Positions 51,861-59,974 of a stretch of 64,000 bases of DNA are shown piece after piece. The DNA is from Streptomyces sedi. Lineage in GTDB: Bacteria > Actinomycetota > Actinomycetes > Streptomycetales > Streptomycetaceae. The notes beneath the pieces are model-generated. The model was not told the DNA's origin. It saw only the letters and a list, made by a program, of their open reading frames with translations, and did no database searches. The translations under genes and the position numbers were made by a program. The first letter of the stretch is position 1. Every line of letters starts with the position of its first letter. The DNA lies in contig NZ_VDGT01000002.1 of NCBI RefSeq assembly GCF_006335015.1, forward strand, positions 248,001 through 312,000, read 5' to 3'.

Positions 51861-52162
51861 CACCCCCGCCGGGGGGCGTCCCCACGCCCCCCGGACCTCG
51901 GCTGTCCTCCCCCCGAACGTCGGCCCCGAACGGGGGGTAGCGACCACCTGCCACCGGTAGCGACCACCTGTCACCGGCGCCAGTCACTGGTCACTGGTCA
52001 CTGGTAGCGACCACTGGTCACTGGCCACCAACCACCGGTACCGACCACCGACCACCGGTACCGACCACCTGCCACTTACCACTTCCCACCTACCACCGGC
52101 GGCAGCCACCTGCGGTGAAGCTGACCAGTTGGTGGGGACAGGACAGCCACTCACCCCATCAG
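51861..52162. other. 302-base spacer dominated by short repeats
   Basis: The spacer between the converging MMPL and TetR genes contains no gene. Its first 75 bases are C-rich ordinary DNA; the remainder is the repeat array described separately (51938-52132). Confidence 0.7.
51938..52132. repeat. Array of ACTGGTCA, TAGCGACCACC and ACCACCGGTACCGACC repeats
   Basis: A 20-base unit TAGCGACCACCTGCCACCGG is repeated in tandem at 51938 and 51958 with one change. Then TCACTGG occurs three times in a row (51984-52004), followed by TAGCGACCACTGGTCACTGG and two copies of ACCACCGGTACCGACC. A further CTGACCAGTTGG ends the array. Units are too short and irregular for CRISPR. It is the densest cluster of the window-wide ACTGGTCA oligomer. 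Confidence 0.85.
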
Positions 52163-52762
52163 TCAGTCGAGAGCGTGGGCGCGGCACGTCCGCAGGATCT
52201 CGCCGGACAGCTCGGGCTGGACATCACGCACGGCTCGGGCCAGGGCCATTGCCCCCACGAGCCGGCTGAGCAGCAGCATGGCGCGGTCCCGTGCCTCCTC
52301 CGGGGAGATCTCCCCCTCCCGCTCACGGGCGAACTCCCCGGCGAAGCCCGCGAGATACCCCTCCACGCCGGCCGCGTAGGCGTTCTGGACCGTGTCGCTG
52401 TGCCGTCCGGCGTCCGTGACCAGGGAGGCCGAGGGGCAGCCGCCGTCCGGGGCGTCGCGGTGGGTGACCGAGAGATAGTCGTCCACCACCCGCCTCAGCG
52501 GAGGGCCGGCCGGGGCGACGCCTTCCCCAAGGGTCTGGTCCAGGACGCCCAGAGAGGCTTCGAACGAGGCGCCGCACGCCTCGGCGGCCAACTCGTCCTT
52601 GGAGGCGAAGTGGTTGTAGAAGCCACCGTGGGTCAGCCCCGCCTCCTTCATCAGTTCGGCGATGCCCACGGCGTCGAACCCCTGCGAGCGGAACATGCGC
52701 CCTGCCGCCTCGACGATGTTCTGCCGGTTTCTGGCCTTGTCTTCCCTGGTGATGCGCGGCAT
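52163..52762 (-). CDS. TetR-family regulator, NemR-like position
   Basis: ATG 52762 gives 199 residues. The helix-turn-helix region is 'RQNIVEAAGRMFRSQGFDAV' and 'IAELMKEAGLTHGGFYNHF' (about 12-55), of the subfamily that often controls enzymes against reactive electrophiles. A Cys at about 67 (EACGASFEASLGVL) and one at about 115 (DGGCPSASLV) sit in the ligand domain and could sense thiol-reactive compounds. It is divergent from the zinc-dehydrogenase gene; the 101-base spacer has CATCA/TGATG repeats that fit an operator. Confidence 0.92.
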   Translation of the reverse strand: MPRITREDKARNRQNIVEAAGRMFRSQGFDAVGIAELMKEAGLTHGGFYNHFASKDELAAEACGASFEASLGVLDQTLGEGVAPAGPPLRRVVDDYLSVTHRDAPDGGCPSASLVTDAGRHSDTVQNAYAAGVEGYLAGFAGEFAREREGEISPEEARDRAMLLLSRLVGAMALARAVRDVQPELSGEILRTCRAHALD

Positions 52763-52810
52763 GGCGGCCCTCCCGCGTCGGTGGCGTTTGACGTTTTCGA
52801 TGTTACCCCT

Positions 52811-52835
52811 CATCATTTTTTGATGTTGCCCATCA
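52811..52835. promoter_or_regulatory. CATCA-N5-TGATG-N5-CATCA operator candidate
   Basis: Three alternating 5-base half-sites lie in an AT-rich stretch in the divergent promoter of the TetR and dehydrogenase genes. They give two overlapping inverted repeats, a plausible target for the TetR protein, which would then control both directions. Confidence 0.6.
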
Positions 52836-52863
52836 TCAAAATAGGTGGAGAGGTGGAGGTGCC

Positions 52864-53985
52864 ATGCGCGCCGTGGAGTACACCCGACATGGGGAAGCCG
52901 CGCAGGTGCTGGCGCTGAGGGAACGGCCCCACCGGCCGGTTCCCGGCGTCGGGGAGATCCTGGTCCGCGTCCTGGTCCGACCCGTTCACCGGGGGGATCT
53001 ACTCGCGGTGGAGAGCCCCCCGGACCCCCCGGGCTCCCCGCGCCCCCCGGCACAGCCGGAGCAACCCGTGCAACCGGAACAGCCAGGACAGCCGGAGCAA
53101 CCACAACAGCCGGAACAACCGGAACAGCGGGCGGAGGCCCGGATCCCCGGAGTGGAGGGGATGGGCGTCGTCGAGAGCGTCGGAGCGGGCGTGCACGCGC
53201 CGCGCCCGGGGCAGCGGGTGGCGTTCTTCCCCGTGCGGGGAACGTGGAGTGACTTCGTCGTGGTCCCCGCCGCCCTCGCGGTGCCGGTGCCGGACGGGGT
53301 CAGCGACGAGACCGCCTCCCTGATGCTCGTCAACCCGCTGACGCTGCGGATGCTTCACCGCGCCCTGGAGGACGCCCTGCGCGGGCAGCGCGGGACCGTC
53401 GTCCAGACCGCCGCCGGCTCTTCCGTCGGCAGGTTGATCAGCGCCGCCGCGGTCCGCCACGACCTTCGGCTGGTCAACCTCGTGCGCGGCGACTCGGGTG
53501 CCCACAGGACGCGGACGCTGTACCCCTCCCAGCCCGTGGTCGTGACCCGCGACGACGACTGGCGGGAGCAGGTCCGCCGGCACGCCGGCGAGCGGGGCGT
53601 CCGGGTGGTCCTCGACAGCGTCGGCGGTGCCATGACCCAGGATCTCTCCGCGCTGCTCGCGGAAGGCGGAACCCTCATCTCCTACGGGCAGTTGGGGTCC
53701 GGCACCACGCCGTTGGAGGCGCTGCCCCTCATCGCACGGGCGCTGACGGTGCGGGGCGTGTCGGTGCTGCGCTGGCCGGGCCTGGCGCCGGAGGAACGGG
53801 CCAGGGACGTGGACTTCGCCCTGGACCTGGCGCGAAGGACGCCGGAGCTGCTCGAAGTCGCCGCCAGCTATGACCTCGCCGACTTCAGGGCCGCCGTCGA
53901 GCACGCCCGCCGCCCGGCCAAGAGCGGAACGGTACTGCTCACCACGGCGCGGACGGCCGCATCGGAACAGGGGGGCGCCCGATGA
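52864..53985 (+). CDS. Zinc-binding-type dehydrogenase/quinone reductase (MDR family) with Pro-Glu-Gln repeat
   Basis: ATG 52864 after GGAGGTG gives 373 residues. The MDR fold is clear: GroES-like N-terminal half ('RPVPGVGEILVRVLVRPVHRG', 'GVEGMGVVESVGAGVHAPRPG') and Rossmann half with nucleotide loop 'VVQTAAGSSVGRLISAAAV' and 'VVLDSVGGAMTQDLSALLAE'. Catalytic zinc ligands are absent, so it is closer to NADPH quinone reductases/MECR-like enzymes. Between residues about 56 and 85 the normal short loop is replaced by PEQP repeats (QPEQPxQPEQP). It starts an operon with the next two genes, suggesting detoxification of quinones or enals. Confidence 0.9.
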   Translation: MRAVEYTRHGEAAQVLALRERPHRPVPGVGEILVRVLVRPVHRGDLLAVESPPDPPGSPRPPAQPEQPVQPEQPGQPEQPQQPEQPEQRAEARIPGVEGMGVVESVGAGVHAPRPGQRVAFFPVRGTWSDFVVVPAALAVPVPDGVSDETASLMLVNPLTLRMLHRALEDALRGQRGTVVQTAAGSSVGRLISAAAVRHDLRLVNLVRGDSGAHRTRTLYPSQPVVVTRDDDWREQVRRHAGERGVRVVLDSVGGAMTQDLSALLAEGGTLISYGQLGSGTTPLEALPLIARALTVRGVSVLRWPGLAPEERARDVDFALDLARRTPELLEVAASYDLADFRAAVEHARRPAKSGTVLLTTARTAASEQGGAR

Positions 53986-54584
53986 GGATCGGAACGCTCG
54001 GAGCCGGAACGGTCGCCCAGGCCATCGCCCGGCACGCGATCCGACACGGCCACGAGGTCGTGCTCAGCAACAGCCGGGGTCCCGCGTCCCTGGCCGGGCT
54101 GGTCGAGGAGCTCGGCACGCGCGCGACAGCCGCGACCCCGGCGGAGGCCGCCGCCGCGGACCTCGTCGTGCTGGCGGTCCGCTGGCCGCAGATCCCCCAC
54201 GCCGTCGCCGAACTGCCCCGCCTGGACGGGACCGTCGTCGTCGACGCCACCAACCAGTTCGCGTCCCTCCCCCCGCACCCGAGGATCGCCGACCTCGGCG
54301 ACCTCACCGGCAGCGAACACGTGGCGTCCCTGCTTCCCGGCGCGCGCGTGGTCAAGGCGTTCAACGCCCTCCACGCGCGGTACCTCGCACCCGATCCACG
54401 GCACGACGCGGGCCGGCAGGTGCTGTTCCTCGCCGGCGACGACGCCGACGCCAAGGACACCGTCAAGGGCCTCGCCGCCGAGTTCGGCTTCGCCCCCGTC
54501 GACCTCGGAGCGCTCCGTGAGGGAGGACGCCTCATCCAGCTCGGCGGCCCCCTGTCCGCCCTCCACGCCCTCCAACAGGACTGA
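53982..54584 (+). CDS. NADPH-dependent F420 reductase-like protein
   Basis: The ATG overlaps the previous stop (ATGA). The 200-residue protein has the Rossmann start 'MRIGTLGAGTVAQAIARHAI', 'VVLSNSRGPASLAGL' (NADP phosphate pocket with Ser-Asn-Ser-Arg) and 'VKAFNALHARYLAPDP', the pattern of the F420:NADPH oxidoreductase/NAD_binding_2 group. It may supply or use reduced cofactor for the neighbouring reductases. True F420 use is not certain from sequence. Confidence 0.87.
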   Translation: MRIGTLGAGTVAQAIARHAIRHGHEVVLSNSRGPASLAGLVEELGTRATAATPAEAAAADLVVLAVRWPQIPHAVAELPRLDGTVVVDATNQFASLPPHPRIADLGDLTGSEHVASLLPGARVVKAFNALHARYLAPDPRHDAGRQVLFLAGDDADAKDTVKGLAAEFGFAPVDLGALREGGRLIQLGGPLSALHALQQD

Positions 54585-54688
54585 TCCACCCACCAGTTCC
54601 CCCTCGCGGCGCGCCCACCCACTTCGCCGACCCACTTCGCCCTCCTCTCATTCAGGAGGAGCGCCCTCCGTCACGAAAAGAGACCTCC

Positions 54689-55816
54689 ATGCCCGACCCG
54701 ACCCCGGTACCCGAAGTCCAGCCCCTCCTGCGGCCCGTTCGACTGGGCGCGCTCCGGCTGCCCAACCGCGTCGTCATGGCGCCCATGACGCGCGCCAGGG
54801 CCGACAACGAGGAGCTGGCCCCCACCGCCCTGCACGCCGCCTACTACGCGCAACGCGCCGGCGCCGGCCTGATCGTCAGCGAGGGGACCTGGGTGAGCGC
54901 CGACGCGATCGGCTTCGTCCGCGTCCCCGGCATCTACACGGAAGCCCAGATCGCCGGCTGGGCCCGGACCACCGAAGCCGTGCACTCTGCGGGAGGCAGG
55001 ATCGTCTCGCAGATTGGCCACGTCGGCGCCGCCTCGCACCCGGACCACCACGGCGGGAGGCTCCCCGCCGGCCCCTCGGCGATCAACCCCCAGGAGACGT
55101 CCTTCACCCCCGACGGCCCGAAGGACTCCCTCACCCCGCGGGCCATGACCGCCGCGGAGATCGCCACCACGATCGACACCTACCGGCAGGCCGCCGCCAA
55201 CGCCCTGCGCGTAGGGTTCGACGGCCTGGAGATCCACGCGCAGATCTCCCATCTGGTGGCCCAGTTCCTCAACCCCCGCCTCAACCGGCGCACCGACGCC
55301 TACGGCGGCAGCGCCGAGAAGCGGGCCCGGTTCCTCCTCGACGTCGTGGACGCCGTCAGCGGGGTGTGGGGCGCCGACCGCGTCGGCGTCAAGCTCTCGC
55401 CCTACTGGAACGGCGGGCCCGCCTTCGACGCGGACGCCGAGCGACTCGCCGACTACGACCGGCTCCTGGAGAGGCTCGACGACAGCGGCCTGGCCTATCT
55501 CCACCTGGTCGGCCCGGAACCCGGCACGGGAACCGACGACACCCTCACCGCCTTCACCCGCTACCGCGCCCACTACCGCGGCGCCATCATCGCCAACCTG
55601 GGCTTCACCCGGGCGAGCGGCAACGAACTGCTCGAACGGCGACTGGCCGACGCGGTCTCCTTCGGCGCCCCCTTCATCGCCAACCCGGACCTCGTCGACC
55701 GTTTCGCCCAGGGGCACCCACTCGCGGTCGCCGACCGGGACACGTACTACGCGGGCGGCCCGGCGGGGTACATCGACTACCCCGCGATGACCGCCGACCG
55801 TCCCTCGGCCCCGTGA
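54689..55816 (+). CDS. Old-yellow-enzyme alkene reductase (NemA-like)
   Basis: The 375-residue FMN barrel begins 'LLRPVRLGALRLPNRVVMAP' and contains 'MTRARADNEELAPT', the active-site region 'GGRIVSQIGHVGAASHPDHH', substrate-binding 'FDGLEIHAQISHLVAQFLNP' with 'NRRTDAYGGS' (here His replaces the usual His/Asn pair order), and 'GAPFIANPDLVDRF' near the end. Such enzymes reduce the C=C bond of enones, quinones and nitro compounds with NADPH. As last gene of a TetR-controlled set it parallels the nemRA system. ATG follows AGAGACC; ribosome site GGAGGAG lies further upstream at 54655. Confidence 0.92.
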   Translation: MPDPTPVPEVQPLLRPVRLGALRLPNRVVMAPMTRARADNEELAPTALHAAYYAQRAGAGLIVSEGTWVSADAIGFVRVPGIYTEAQIAGWARTTEAVHSAGGRIVSQIGHVGAASHPDHHGGRLPAGPSAINPQETSFTPDGPKDSLTPRAMTAAEIATTIDTYRQAAANALRVGFDGLEIHAQISHLVAQFLNPRLNRRTDAYGGSAEKRARFLLDVVDAVSGVWGADRVGVKLSPYWNGGPAFDADAERLADYDRLLERLDDSGLAYLHLVGPEPGTGTDDTLTAFTRYRAHYRGAIIANLGFTRASGNELLERRLADAVSFGAPFIANPDLVDRFAQGHPLAVADRDTYYAGGPAGYIDYPAMTADRPSAP

Positions 55817-55843
55817 GGCGGGCCACCGGAGTCCGACCACTTA

Positions 55844-56708
55844 GACCGTGTCCTACGTGGTGAGGCGGCCGTTGGGCAGGCATGGGAAGTGGTCGGTGGG
55901 GATGGATCGTCCCCGAGGGGTTATGGGAGCTGGCGCGGCCGTTGCTGCCGCCGTCGCGGGTGCGTCCGCAGGGCGGTGGCACGCAGAACAGCCCTGATGA
56001 GGACGTGTTCGCGGCGATCGTCTACGTGTTGACGAGCGGGTGCGCCTGGCGGCATCTGCCGCCGTGCTTCGGGATATCGAAGTCCACCGCCCACCGCCGC
56101 TTCCTGATCTGGTCCCGGGCGGGGGTGTGGGGCCGGCTGCACCGGGCTGTGCTCGACGAACTCGCCGCTCACGACCTGATCGACCTCTCCCGCGTGGTTC
56201 TCGACTCGGCCCACGTGCGGGCGAAAAAGGGGGCGAACATACAGGTCCGAGTCCCGTGGACCGGGGTAAGCCGGGTTCCAAGATGCACATTCTGTCCGAC
56301 CGGTCGGGGCTGCCTCTCGTGGTCGGTATCTCAGGTGGCAACGTCCATGACAGCGAGGGCCTGAAGGCGATGCTGGCCGGGCTCCAATCGAGACACGATC
56401 CGGATCGCGGTCGGCACTACAAGCCGAAGAAGGTGCATGCCGACAAGGCGTATGACCGGCCTGACCTGCGGCGATGGCTGCGCGGTAAGCGCATCGGCGT
56501 CCGTATCGCCCGCAAGGGCATCGACTCCAGCGAACGGTTAGGGCGTCACACGTGGGTGATCGAGCGGACGATGTCGTGGCTGGCCGGCTACCGCCGCCTT
56601 TCACCTCGCTACGAACGCAATCCCCGCAACTACCTGGGCTTTCTCGGCCTCGCCGCCGCGCTCTGCTGCTACAAACGCCTCCGCCGCCTCACCACGTAGG
56701 ACACGGTC
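55844..56708 (+). mobile_element. IS5-family insertion sequence, apparently intact
   Basis: The element is 865 bases with perfect terminal inverted repeats of at least 26 bases (GACCGTGTCCTACGTGGTGA onward at 55844-55869, mirrored at 56683-56708). A TTA direct repeat on each side (55841-55843 and 56709-56711) fits target duplication of this family. It carries one DDE transposase in two overlapping frames and landed between the alkene-reductase gene and the phosphotransferase gene without breaking either. Confidence 0.93.
55882..56699 (+). CDS. IS5-family DDE transposase made by -1 frameshift
   Basis: The first frame (55882-56364, 160 residues) has the helix-turn-helix DUF4096-type head 'LWELARPLLPPSRVRPQGGG' and 'GCAWRHLPPCFGISKSTAHR', then 'VVLDSAHVRAKKG' with the first catalytic Asp. 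The second frame, entered by a -1 shift, continues 'GEKGGEHTGPSPVDRGKPGS', 'KKVHADKAYDRPDL' (second Asp) and 'WVIERTMSWLAGYRRL' (Glu) and stops at 56699. The overlap carries G-AAA-AAG-GGGG at 56223-56233, a slippery run suited to -1 shifting. The catalytic triad is complete, so the element may still be active. Confidence 0.9.
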
Positions 56709-56711
56709 TTA

Positions 56712-56853
56712 ACCACCAGACCACGGTTGACCAGTTGCCCGCCGGCCGCGACTGACCAACGGTTGACCAGTGCCGGCCCGAGCAGCCGGGCCGGCCGCCA
56801 TCGCGCCCGGGGCGCCATCACGCCCGGCCGGCCGCCAACGCGTCCGGCCGGGC
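56712..56853. other. Spacer right of the IS element with TGACCAGT copies
   Basis: The 142 bases contain two GGTTGACCAGT copies (56732 and 56760) and GC-rich simple sequence before the end of the phosphotransferase gene. No gene or hairpin is apparent. Confidence 0.5.
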
Positions 56854-57819
56854 TCAACTGCCCCGCGCGGCACGGGAGGCGGCACCCCACGGCCGAGCCA
56901 GCAGCCCGGCCAGCTCATCCGCGAACCGCACCAGCCCGGCGGCCTGTTCGCTCTGCCGGGCGATGTGGAACCCGTGGCGCCGGCCCCACAACGCCGCCTC
57001 CACGGCGTGGAACTGCGCCCAGCGGCGGGCCCGTTCGCGATCGACCTCGGCCGCGTCCGCGAACACCTCGACCGCCCGGCGGACGGCCCGGCCGAGGTCG
57101 TCCGCGTGGATGAGGGCGAGCGCGCGGGCCTTCAACAGGGTTCCCCCGTCGTAGGCGGGGTCGCCGACATAGCCCTTGGGGTCGATGGCCAGCCACGGTG
57201 CGCGTTCGGCGCGCAGGATGTTGCCGGCGTGGAGGTCGCCGTGCACCATGACCTCCGGCTGGTCATGGCCGAGTTCCCGCACGGTCGCGATGGCGGCCGT
57301 CACCGTGTGGCCGTCCATGCCGTGGGGCAACTCGTCGGCGTCGACGCGCAGTCGGGCCTCCCACTCGTCGGCCCGTGCGCTCAGCCTCGGCAGTTCGGGT
57401 GGCGCGGGGACGGCCAGCAGCCGGCTGATCCGACCGCCGACGGTGATCACCTCGTCGGTGTCCTCGACCTCCGCCAGGGAGGCGGAGTGCGCACGTTCCA
57501 GCAGCATCGCGTACCGCTCGTCGTCGCGCTCGTGGAGCAGCACGGCGCCCCGACCTGACCAGTGGGTGAACGCGTGCGGTTCATAGTCGTTGCCCGGGTG
57601 CGGGAACGACACCTTCAACACGGCCGGCTCCCCGGACGGTTGTCGCCGCACGGGAACGACGACCCCGACCGCGCCGTGGACGGTGGCGCCGTCGGGGGAG
57701 CAGCTCCAGCGTTCCAGCAGCTCGCCGACCAGGCCGGGCAGCCCGGCCAGCCAGGCGCTTCCCGCCTCGCCCTCCCGGGCGACGGTGTCCTGTGCGAACG
57801 CTTCCGGTACCTCGAACAT
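56854..57819 (-). CDS. Aminoglycoside/hydroxyurea phosphotransferase-family protein (APH(6)-like)
   Basis: The 321-residue protein has the aminoglycoside phosphotransferase fold: ATP-site 'EPAVLKVSFPHPGNDYE' with Lys, the catalytic loop 'VMVHGDLHAGNIL' at about 190-202 and the metal-binding 'AIDPKGYVGDPAYDGG'. This layout is that of streptomycin 6-phosphotransferases and hydroxyurea kinases. All kinase motifs are intact. Actual drug resistance cannot be deduced, since many family members are housekeeping small-molecule kinases. Single gene, divergent from the GH5 gene. Confidence 0.9.
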   Translation of the reverse strand: MFEVPEAFAQDTVAREGEAGSAWLAGLPGLVGELLERWSCSPDGATVHGAVGVVVPVRRQPSGEPAVLKVSFPHPGNDYEPHAFTHWSGRGAVLLHERDDERYAMLLERAHSASLAEVEDTDEVITVGGRISRLLAVPAPPELPRLSARADEWEARLRVDADELPHGMDGHTVTAAIATVRELGHDQPEVMVHGDLHAGNILRAERAPWLAIDPKGYVGDPAYDGGTLLKARALALIHADDLGRAVRRAVEVFADAAEVDRERARRWAQFHAVEAALWGRRHGFHIARQSEQAAGLVRFADELAGLLARPWGAASRAARGS

Positions 57820-57998
57820 CTCGGCACCCTATGTTCCCTGCGGCCCGCCGCGCCAAGTGCCCGAGGCCGCGCCGACGCCGGTCCCGCCGCGCCCGCCGGT
57901 TCCGCCGCGCCCGCCCCTCCCGTCCGCCGGTCCCGCCGCGCCCGTCCGCGGGGTCCCGCGAACGACGTTCGACAGCTAGCATCGCGCCGAAGAGGGCG

Positions 57999-58012
57999 CG
58001 GGAGCGCTCCCA
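57999..58012. promoter_or_regulatory. CebR-type operator
   Basis: CGGGAGCGCTCCCA matches the streptomycete cellobiose-repressor box TGGGAGCGCTCCCA at 13 of 14 positions, with an exact 12-base palindromic core. It lies 74 bases before the GH5 start, so cellobiose or cellotriose should induce the gene. Confidence 0.85.
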
Positions 58013-58085
58013 CGCGCTCCGTGTCCGACGCCGCTCACCTCCCCGCGACCCACCCACCCCCACCACCCCGACGGAAGGGGCGCAC

Positions 58086-59858
58086 GTGAAGAGCCGCGCA
58101 CGACCCTCGTTGACCCCGCCCACCGCGATCCTCACCGCGGTCCTCACCGCGGTCGGACTGGCCGTGCTGCCCACGGCCGCACACGCCGAGCCCACCGCCC
58201 CCGCGGGCGGCCCTCCCGCGGTCGCCGACGCCGACGCCGGCACCGGTACCGACGCCGCCCCCGCCTCCGCCGAGGAGACCGTCGCGGCGATGCAGCCGGG
58301 CTGGAACCTGGGCAACACCCTCGACGCCACCGGCGACGACGAGACCTCCTGGGGCAACCCGCGCGTGACCCAGGAACTTCTCGCCGCCGTCAAGGCCGAG
58401 GGGTTCAACAGCGTGCGGGTACCGGTGACCTGGACCCAGTACCAGGGCGAGGCGCCCGACCACACCATCGACGCCGACCACCTGGCCAGGGTGCGGGAGG
58501 TGGTCGACATGGCACTGGCAGAAGACCTCCACGTACTGGTCAACGTCCACCACGACTCCTGGCAGTGGGTGATGGACCTGCCCACCCGGCACGACGAGGT
58601 GCTCAACCGGTACACCGCGACCTGGACCCAGATCGCCGAGGCGTTCGCGGACGCCCCGGAGGAGGTGCTGTTCGAGAGCATCAACGAGCCGTTCTTCGAG
58701 GGGAGTTCGGGAGACGCACAGAACGCCGAGCTGCTCCACGAGCTGAACGCGACCTTCCATGAGATCGTGCGCTCCTCCGGTGGCCAGAACGCCGAGCGGG
58801 TGCTCGTCCTGCCCACCCTCCAGACCTCGGCCGACCAGGCGCGTCTCGATGAACTCAACGCGACGTTCGACGAGTTGGCCGACCCCAACCTGGCGGCCAC
58901 CGTCCACTACTACGGCTTCTGGCCGTTCAGCGTGAACGTCGCCGGCTACACCCGCTTCGACGAGGAGACCAGGGCCGACCTGACCAGTATGTTCGAGCGG
59001 GTGGACCAGAGCTTCGTGTCACGTGGCATCCCCGTGATCCTCGGTGAGTACGGGCTGCTGGGCTTCGACCGGCACACCGGGACAGTGCAGCAGGGGGAGA
59101 AGCTGAAGTTCTTCGAGGCGTTCGGCGCCGAGGCCCGCGACCACGGCGTCACCACCATGCTCTGGGACAACGGCCAGCACCTGGACCGGGTGGGCGGCTT
59201 CGGCTGGCAGGACCCGGCGCTCTTCGCGCACATCTCCGCGAGCTGGGAGGGCCGTTCGGGCACCGCCTCCAGCGACCAGGTGTACGTCGAACGCGGCGCC
59301 GACCCGCAGGACGCGACCCTCGTCCTCGAACCCAACGGCAACACCCTCACCGCCGTCACCCACGAGGGGCAACCCCTGACCGAGGGCGCCGACTACACCG
59401 TCTCGGATGACGAACTCACCCTGCACGCGGCACTGTTGGGTGAACTGACGAGCAGTCAGGAACACGGTGTCAACGCCACGCTGGATTTGGAGTACTCCTC
59501 CGGCGTGCCGTGGCAGGTCCAGGTGCTGGTCCATGAGACCCCGACGCTGGAGTCGGCCTCCGGCACCACCGACGAACTCCTCGTCCCCGCCGCCTTCCTC
59601 GGTGACCAACTGGCCACCATGGAGGCGTACTACGACGACGGCGGCATCGCCGGGCCGCAGGACTGGACGCCGTTCAAGGAGTTCGGCTACACGTTCGACC
59701 CGGACTACGAGGCCGGCACCATCGCGCTCACCGCCGAGTTCTTCGCCGAGGTGCGCGACGGGGCGACGGTCGAGCTGACGTTCCACTTCTGGAGCGGCGC
59801 GACGGTGGACTACACGCTTACCACCTCCGGCTCCACGGTCACCGGCTCGCCCGCCTGA
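58086..59858 (+). CDS. Secreted GH5 endoglucanase-type enzyme with X2 modules
   Basis: GTG 58086 after GGAAGG gives 590 residues. The Sec signal (about 1-35) ends 'PTAAHAEP'. The GH5 barrel runs about 60-370: 'MQPGWNLGNTLDATGDDETS', 'NSVRVPVTW', acid/base Glu201 in 'ESINEPFFEG', nucleophile Glu321 in 'VILGEYGLLGF'. Beyond 385 come an X2-type Ig-like module ('DPQDATLVLEPNGNTLTAVT', 'YTVSDDELTLHAALLGEL') and a second beta domain to the end, partly like a CBM. It should cut beta-1,4-glucan or mannan outside the cell. The CebR-type box upstream supports a cellulose role. Confidence 0.93.
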   Translation: MKSRARPSLTPPTAILTAVLTAVGLAVLPTAAHAEPTAPAGGPPAVADADAGTGTDAAPASAEETVAAMQPGWNLGNTLDATGDDETSWGNPRVTQELLAAVKAEGFNSVRVPVTWTQYQGEAPDHTIDADHLARVREVVDMALAEDLHVLVNVHHDSWQWVMDLPTRHDEVLNRYTATWTQIAEAFADAPEEVLFESINEPFFEGSSGDAQNAELLHELNATFHEIVRSSGGQNAERVLVLPTLQTSADQARLDELNATFDELADPNLAATVHYYGFWPFSVNVAGYTRFDEETRADLTSMFERVDQSFVSRGIPVILGEYGLLGFDRHTGTVQQGEKLKFFEAFGAEARDHGVTTMLWDNGQHLDRVGGFGWQDPALFAHISASWEGRSGTASSDQVYVERGADPQDATLVLEPNGNTLTAVTHEGQPLTEGADYTVSDDELTLHAALLGELTSSQEHGVNATLDLEYSSGVPWQVQVLVHETPTLESASGTTDELLVPAAFLGDQLATMEAYYDDGGIAGPQDWTPFKEFGYTFDPDYEAGTIALTAEFFAEVRDGATVELTFHFWSGATVDYTLTTSGSTVTGSPA

Positions 59859-59871
59859 CCGCCGGTACGCT

Positions 59872-59911
59872 CCGGCGCGGGCGCCCCACTCCCCCCGGGC
59901 GCCCGCGCCGG
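59872..59911. terminator. 15-bp hairpin after the GH5 gene
   Basis: CCGGCGCGGGCGCCC at 59872-59886 pairs exactly with 59897-59911 across a ten-base C-rich loop, starting 14 bases past the stop. It separates the GH5 gene from the converging VOC gene. Confidence 0.8.
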
Positions 59912-59922
59912 TCCCGTGCACG

Positions 59923-59974
59923 GGGAACTGGTCAGACGGTCACCGGCCCCCTGCGCGGGAACTGGTCAGACGGT
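59923..59974. repeat. 18-base direct repeat overlapping the VOC gene end
   Basis: GGGAACTGGTCAGACGGT occurs at 59923-59940 and 59957-59974. The second copy contains the VOC stop codon (TGA on the minus strand), so the first looks like a partial duplication of that gene end. Both contain the ACTGGTCA oligomer. Confidence 0.85.

Noticed and set aside
48984-51974. A 996-codon open frame antisense to the TetR and MMPL genes
   Set aside because: It mirrors the GC-rich third positions of the sense genes, has repetitive His/Gln/Gly/Asp composition and no ribosome site; the sense proteins are clear family members.
51938-52132. Possible CRISPR or replication-origin iteron array
   Set aside because: Units differ in length and order, no cas, rep or dnaA genes nearby; treated as a microrepeat array.
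56040-56699. Second transposase frame as an independent gene
   Set aside because: Its first part is out-of-frame reading of the DDE head; motif continuity and the slippery run support a single frameshifted product.
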